Assembly: GCF_000224145.3 (NCBI RefSeq)
Contig: NC_020177.2
Span: 191,526-255,525, forward strand
Source of the DNA: Ciona intestinalis
Lineage: Eukaryota; Chordata; Ascidiacea; Phlebobranchia; Cionidae
DNA: 64,000 bases
Direction of reading: 5' to 3'
The position numbers and the translations under genes were made by a program. Every line of letters begins with the position of its first letter. Positions within the stretch are counted from its first letter, which is position 1. Below, one piece after another: positions 60,201 to 64,000 of this stretch. The notes under the pieces were generated by a model. The model had not been told where the DNA came from and searched no databases. It saw only the letters and a list, made by a program, of their open reading frames with translations.

Positions 60201-61909
60201 GCCAAGTTCAGATGGAACAGAACTTACTCTGAATGTAAGTTCATACTGTTTGTATATAGAGACACTTACATTTGTTATTACAAAAAGTGTTTTTGTTTCA
60301 TACACCTTTTGCCGCTTTATACCACATATGTAACTTTATTGGTGATTGTCTGACAGTTTTTAGTGACCACTGGGTTGAAACACTTTTCGGTAAGTGTTTT
60401 GACCAAGGACACATACGCCCCAATGGGGGCATCGTTGAGCCTCAACCCCTTAATCTCTAGGCTGCTAAAATTGCATTCATTTCTTATTGAGCCTCACATT
60501 AATATGTCCTCCAGTCGGACGATTGTGACATAAACTTTTCGTGTTGACAGAACTTCACCGGAATTTTCTTCGTTCTTGCTCTTGGTCTTGTACTAGGTTG
60601 TGTGATGGCAATGGTGGAGATCTGTGTTCATCTTGGGAAAGGAAAAGTTTACCCACCAGTTCACGATGAGGTGATTATGTTCGTGATTCATGTCACTTTA
60701 ACACATATAATATCGAACTATTCTGATCGTGTTTTAAACATTTAACAATAGGAGAGGATACGGTTTTATAATTCTTTAAATGTTCTTTGTTTATAATGGA
60801 ATTATCAAGAAAATAAACAAAAAGTTGTACCATCTTCCCCCACCCCACTATATGTATAAATATTTATAACCATATTCATATCGTATCATTTGTATCGTCT
60901 GATTGTTTTTTTTTTCTTCCGTGTTATGAGTTTACTGTTTTTTTAAGTTTAATAGTTGCTGTTTAATCGATACTTATTCATAAGATGTTTTAACGACATA
61001 TTTATGCCATTTATCGCGTTTTATAATATTTTCATCTGATATAATTTTTGTTATTCCACTCGAAAGATAGACTACATATCTTCTGTAATGATTTATTGTA
61101 GGAAAAAGATAAAACATCTCCGGACATTCACGTGATTTTAAGCAAAAAAGAACTTTTGCACCAACTCGTGGACGCTGTTGTTAAAGAAGCAACGGAATAT
61201 AATCAAAGGTATCTGATGCTACCGTGTGTGTAAAGTTGGGTTTTGGTGTGTACCTCTTAACCAGAGGATTCCAGGATCGAATCTTACTGCTGCTAATCGT
61301 GTATATTGGCTCGGATAAGCTACTATGTAGTAATTTCTCCAACCGAGTGGTCAAAAAATGTCCTGCCCAACTTACATGTCGATTTTACCATTTGTGTCTT
61401 TCTAGTGATGAAAACACATCAACGCTTATCGAAAGCAACTCGAATCAAACGCCATGTACTGACGTATTGGTTCGAAAACGAAGGTATACCCTTGTGTAAT
61501 AATCAACACTTTCTAATCTTCCCATCTTTTCAGTGAAAACAGTTCATTTACAAGATCGGTTGAAACTGTTCCCACATTAAACAAATCGAGCAAAGTAAGA
61601 CTCGGATCCATCCACAGTAAACCTATGAATTATTACAAGTTACTCAGTTCCCCGTGCAAACCTCCAAGTGCAGATGGTACATCCAGTAGTTCGAAGATCA
61701 GCGACACCAATATATCAGCGTTTAACTCCACAATGCCGCCTTGTGACGGTTTACAGAGCAATCAAACACAAACTTTTCCGCGCTCGATTCGAAACGATGG
61801 TTCAATACTTAAATATCAACACGAAAACAGATTACTTGAACCGGCAGGTGGAACCGAACCTCTTGATGTCTCTCATGTTAACTCGTTGTTCAAGAAAAGT
61901 TCAGTGTGA
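51290..61909 (+). CDS. delta-type ionotropic glutamate receptor subunit
   Basis: Twenty-one exons: 51290-51362, 52543-52698, 53226-53335, 53511-53655, 53826-54061, 54359-54513, 54798-54873, 55252-55407, 55704-55817, 56267-56362, 56850-57041, 57422-57585, 57938-57995, 58056-58161, 58548-58765, 59177-59330, 59726-59846, 60111-60234, 60551-60670, 61102-61208, 61534-61909; 1018 aa. A signal peptide (MLIQVVLLLWSGVPTANA) leads the amino-terminal domain (to about 440). Ligand lobe S1 has GTWSGLIGDVM and TITADRETVVDF with the carboxylate-binding Arg. TM1 is exon 13. The pore loop is FWFAYSSLMQQGG, TM3 VISSYTANLAAFLT, and S2 has DKGYGFALQHGSPYRD and NKWWPKTGKC, closest to GRID1/2. TM4 is in exon 19. 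The tail ends KKSSV, a class I PDZ ligand. GRID relatives bind glycine or D-serine and organise synapses. A kainate-type or tunicate-specific class is the alternative. AATAAA at 62122-62127. Confidence 0.92.
52812..52902 (+). mobile_element. MITE-A copy, 5' part only
   Basis: ATAATGAGGGGTAAGATGGG to CGTGTTTTAAACAATTAACA; the right half is missing. A second, fuller copy follows directly. Confidence 0.6.
52915..53108 (+). mobile_element. MITE-A copy, full length
   Basis: TACAGTGGGGTGGGGGAATA to CATCTTTCCCCACCCTACTA; a good copy for defining the CAGT terminus. Confidence 0.8.
53395..53510 (+). repeat. SINE tail directly at a splice acceptor
   Basis: CATACGTGGTAACTCGTAGG to GTAAGTTACATTCATTTATG, immediately followed by the TATAG acceptor of receptor exon 4 (53511). 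The 3' splice site appears to lie in or at the edge of the SINE tail. Confidence 0.75.
53750..53822 (+). repeat. SINE tail directly upstream of a splice acceptor
   Basis: ACGTGGTATAACGATTGCGG to TTACATTCATTTATTTATTC, ending a few bases before the CAACAG acceptor of exon 5 (53826). It supplies the pyrimidine-rich tract. Confidence 0.7.
54125..54220 (-). repeat. SINE copy, internally deleted
   Basis: The tail GTAACTTATTTACTC and the head GGCATGCTAACCACTGTGCC are both present with most of the middle lost. It lies in receptor intron 5. Confidence 0.55.
55038..55237 (+). mobile_element. MITE-A copy, diverged
   Basis: ACGTGAGGTTAAATGGGATA to CATATTACCCCAACCTACTA; the interior TCGTGTTTTAAACAATCACC is kept. 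It ends about 15 bases before the acceptor of receptor exon 8. Confidence 0.65.
55468..55535 (-). repeat. SINE fragment, diverged
   Basis: TTTAGTGACCACTGTCGAGT and CCTGAACCCATTTGC remain. It lies in receptor intron 8. Confidence 0.4.
55885..55960. repeat. diverged copy of the 117-bp foldback element
   Basis: GGCTCATATATAAAAATACG and TATTTCCAATGTTTGCC resemble the left arm at 36881. A shorter match (ACTCATCTGGTATAAAAACA) lies at about 57270-57305. Confidence 0.45.
56388..56808 (+). repeat. SINE copy with three tandem tails
   Basis: The head GTGGCGCAGTGGTTGAGGTT and core GATGGTCACTAATAGGTTGT lead into the tail. The tail unit is then repeated: GTGTATGAAACAGAACAC starts at 56544, 56642 and 56742. 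The period of about 98-100 bases is the same as in the array at 49515, but here an upstream head is still attached. Confidence 0.85.
58820..58892 (+). repeat. SINE head fragment
   Basis: CATGGCGCAGTCTTAAGCAC and CAGGGTTCAAAGCCTAATGC are the A- and B-box regions; core and tail are missing. Confidence 0.55.
60288..60475 (-). repeat. SINE copy
   Basis: TTTCATACACCTTTTGCCGC, TTTTAGTGACCACTGGGTTG and GACCAAGGACACATACGCCC mark tail, core and head side. It lies in receptor intron 18. Confidence 0.7.
60690..60858 (+). mobile_element. MITE-A copy, left end diverged
   Basis: CTGATCGTGTTTTAAACATT, then GGATACGGTTTTATAATTCT and the right end CATCTTCCCCCACCCCACTA. Confidence 0.7.
61230..61375 (+). repeat. 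SINE fragment, strongly diverged
   Basis: CTCTTAACCAGAGGATTCCA, TACTGCTGCTAATCGTGTAT and TTTCTCCAACCGAGTGGTCA follow the order of head and core. It lies in the last receptor intron. Confidence 0.45.
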
Positions 61910-62187
61910 TTAACAAGACGGTATATCGATGAATGCTGTATATGTATGGGAATTAACACAAATTAAGAAATTAAAGTTAAAGTTATCAAGTCATTATTTT
62001 TCTGAATCACTTACGAGTGTTCTTTTTAACAAAAATACATAAACTTAATTGTGTGATCGACAACACACAATATCTGTAACACCGCCGTCTGTTGTTGTGT
62101 ATTTCCGTTTTAATATTTAAAAATAAAATGAATTCAAAGTTTCTGTGCGGTAAAAATAGTTTAATTCGACCCCAAACATGTACTTAC

Positions 62188-62388
62188 TTAACCACGCGTG
62201 GCTGGAAAACGATAGTCATTATAATACGGGTGTTTTGTTTTATACACCACGTGTCCGTTTACAAGTTACCACGTATGTAACTTATTTCTCCTCGCATGGC
62301 GGGGCAACGACAGTCGTTATAACACGGGTGTTATGTTTTATACACCTCGTGCCCGCTTACGAGTTGCCACGTGTATATAACTTATACA
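62188..62388 (-). repeat. two tandem SINE tails
   Basis: TTTTATACACC recurs at about 62237 and 62335, again 98 bases apart, with GCGGGGCAACGACAGTCGTT between. No SINE head is attached. Confidence 0.75.
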
Positions 62389-63126
62389 ACACGACACCGA
62401 ACCGTTTTCCCCAAGTCTTGCATTGTATTTGTTCCGGTCTTGCGGCGCATGCGCAATAGCGCCGGTCCAATTTCAACGGTTGGAACAAATATATCACTAA
62501 AACACCGGTCCCAATCTGCAATTTCCGCAGACAGATCGCTGGCATTTAATTAATACTTATGTTGTGCCGACGGCACAATGCTTCGCGATTATCTTTAGAT
62601 TTTATATAGTAAATTCATTATATACCCTGGTGGCGTACAGCTTTTACTTTTTGTAGGTAGCTTGTGTGTTTTGGTTTCTCTTTTACCCGCAATGTCTCGT
62701 TACTTCGAAATATGGTTAATCATTCACTGGATGTTTAAATTCACCAGTGGTTTAAGTAATTGGATTATGTAACAACGAGATATTGTTGGTAACGTGTCCG
62801 TGCTGCTGCCCTTATTGCCATTATTTTGTAAGATTGGTTTAAACTATAGTGGGTATTGTCATTTAAATATTCGTCACGTCCAAAGATTGAACCACGAAGC
62901 TCCATACATGGTAACTCATAAACGCACTATGAAGAATCTCGCATCGACACAAAGCACTCGTGGTATAATAATAATATTCCTTTTTTTTGTATCTCCACTG
63001 TGGTTAACTGTTGCAAAGATTTTGGAAAAAGGTGGAACAACGAAAAGATATGTTATTGCCACAAGACGACATCAATTGGAAATCATGCCTTTATTTATTT
63101 AAGTGGTGTTTTTTACCAGCATATAC
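62389..63126. other. spacer after the glutamate receptor
   Basis: Non-coding as far as I can tell. A 102-aa frame (62794-63102) has a hydrophobic stretch but no family resemblance and no splice context. Confidence 0.4.
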
Positions 63127-63214
63127 ATACATTTCTGTGGGGTAAAATGGGATATCGTTTAGCACCCAAATCCTATAAATAATAATGTGTCCTATATCAC
63201 CCCACTGTGCTATA
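63127..63214 (+). mobile_element. MITE-A copy with internal deletion
   Basis: CTGTGGGGTAAAATGGGATA, TTTAGCACCCAAATCC and the right end TATCACCCCACTGTGCTATA. The next copy starts at once. Confidence 0.65.
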
Positions 63215-63412
63215 CAGTAGGGTGGGGAAGACAGGACACCTTTAGCACATAATATCCGATCGTATTTTAAACAATTAACAACGGTCTATAGGAGTCGTGA
63301 GGATGTAGTTTTATAATTCTTTGAATGTTCCTTGTATACTATTAAATGGGACGAGATAAAAAGAATGTAATGGTGCCCCATATTACCCCACCCTACTATA
63401 CATTCATTTAAA
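63215..63412 (+). mobile_element. MITE-A copy, full length
   Basis: TACAGTAGGGTGGGGAAGAC to CATATTACCCCACCCTACTA, with the full interior. It lies head to tail with the preceding deleted copy. Confidence 0.8.
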
Positions 63413-63510
63413 AAACGAATTACGACAGCGTATGTACATTCATGGTTCGCAGGTTTATGTCTGAGCCAGTGACGTCACCGCTATCGAGAGAAAGCGTCTG
63501 CCGCTATTTA

Positions 63511-63516
63511 CAACAC

Positions 63517-63547
<31 letters not shown>

Positions 63548-63558
63548 ACGCACACACA
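63511..63558. repeat. (CA)n microsatellite
   Basis: A run of CA dinucleotides with a few interruptions, likely length-polymorphic. Confidence 0.95.
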
Positions 63559-64000
63559 TTCGCACGCGCTCTTATAAAACACACAAAGCGCTCATGTGCG
63601 TCTGGTGTATGGGTAAACTGCACGAATAATGTCGTCGACACTGACTTACGTTTGGAGGGTGTATTGTAGCTTCATGAATAGCGATCCATGTTTTTGAGAG
63701 CTAATCATGTTTAAGTTTGTATGTAATGCTGTGTTTTCCAATACCTGACTATGTTTACCTCAGTCCAGTGGTAGATAATAGGCCAACCAACCAGCATTGT
63801 CATAAGGTGTATTAATACAGCTAGCGAATATAGCATCTGATACCTCATACATGTACTACAACTTAATGAATATATTTTTTTATACAACTAGTACCAAAAT
63901 TATAATTAATGAATATTTTTGGTACTAGTTGTATACTCTTTTTAAGGTCATACTGAAACCAAAAGGAAATAAGATAAAGGCCCATCTTAGAGGTTACAAT
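63559..64000. other. terminal spacer
   Basis: I see no gene. It contains the hairpin at 63881-63935. Confidence 0.4.
63881..63935. repeat. perfect 19-bp inverted repeat (hairpin)
   Basis: TATACAACTAGTACCAAAA (63881-63899) is exactly inverted at 63917-63935, with a 17-base AT-only-type loop. It is either the core of a foldback element or a cruciform-prone site. Confidence 0.7.

Noticed and set aside
62794-63102. 102-aa frame with a hydrophobic segment
   Set aside because: No family resemblance, odd composition, no supporting splice or promoter context.

Overview
The window looks like nuclear DNA of an ascidian tunicate, most likely a Ciona species. It is AT-rich and has compact multi-exon genes with many short introns and clear GT/AG borders. 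The conserved proteins are animal and chordate-like (FOXK, polo-like kinase 1, otubain, a delta-type glutamate receptor). Introns and spacers are crowded with one tRNA-derived SINE family and one short TIR (MITE) family, as known for Ciona. The species call is inference. There are three assembly gaps: 921-1524, 22731-22780 and 42914-42963.

Layout: (1) 405-9822 (+), the 3' part of a protein kinase-Kelch fusion gene with a non-RD kinase exon, tandem mini-exons and six Kelch blades. (2) 12672-19694 (+), FOXK (FHA plus forkhead, 13 exons, 614 aa). (3) 21323-27859 (+), polo-like kinase 1 (11 exons, 572 aa). (4) 29893-33179 (+), a 1018-aa receptor with a long LDLa-rich ectodomain joined directly to a leucine-rich-repeat-receptor-like 7TM domain. 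(5) 33593-37255 (+), otubain (7 exons, 268 aa). (6) 38212-43560 (-), a Gfo/Idh/MocA dehydrogenase resembling inositol 2-dehydrogenase (9 exons, 353 aa), tail to tail with otubain. (7) 46786-49422 (+), an ornithine-decarboxylase-like gene lacking both substrate-binding Asp residues and carrying one extra base, preceded by the orphan last exon of a lost tandem copy (45757-45805). (8) 51290-61909 (+), a delta-type ionotropic glutamate receptor (21 exons, 1018 aa, PDZ-type C-terminus). All complete models except the ODC-like gene were checked exon by exon: phases agree and total coding lengths are multiples of three.

The repeat landscape includes about 27 SINE copies or fragments, about 14 copies of a roughly 200-bp MITE with CAGTAGGGTGGGG-type ends, two hAT-like elements, several foldback elements, and a 98-bp tandem array (9 units) made from the SINE tail behind the ODC-like gene. 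I saw no recognisable retrovirus, LTR element, Polinton or toxin gene.

The genes do not form a pathway; they are ordinary neighbours. The points most worth following are the ODC-like gene (inactive-site pattern, UUU-UGA shift-like site, ghost paralogue), the LDLa-only receptor, the kinase-Kelch gene with symmetric duplicated mini-exons, and the recurrent multimerisation and splice-site proximity of the SINE tail.
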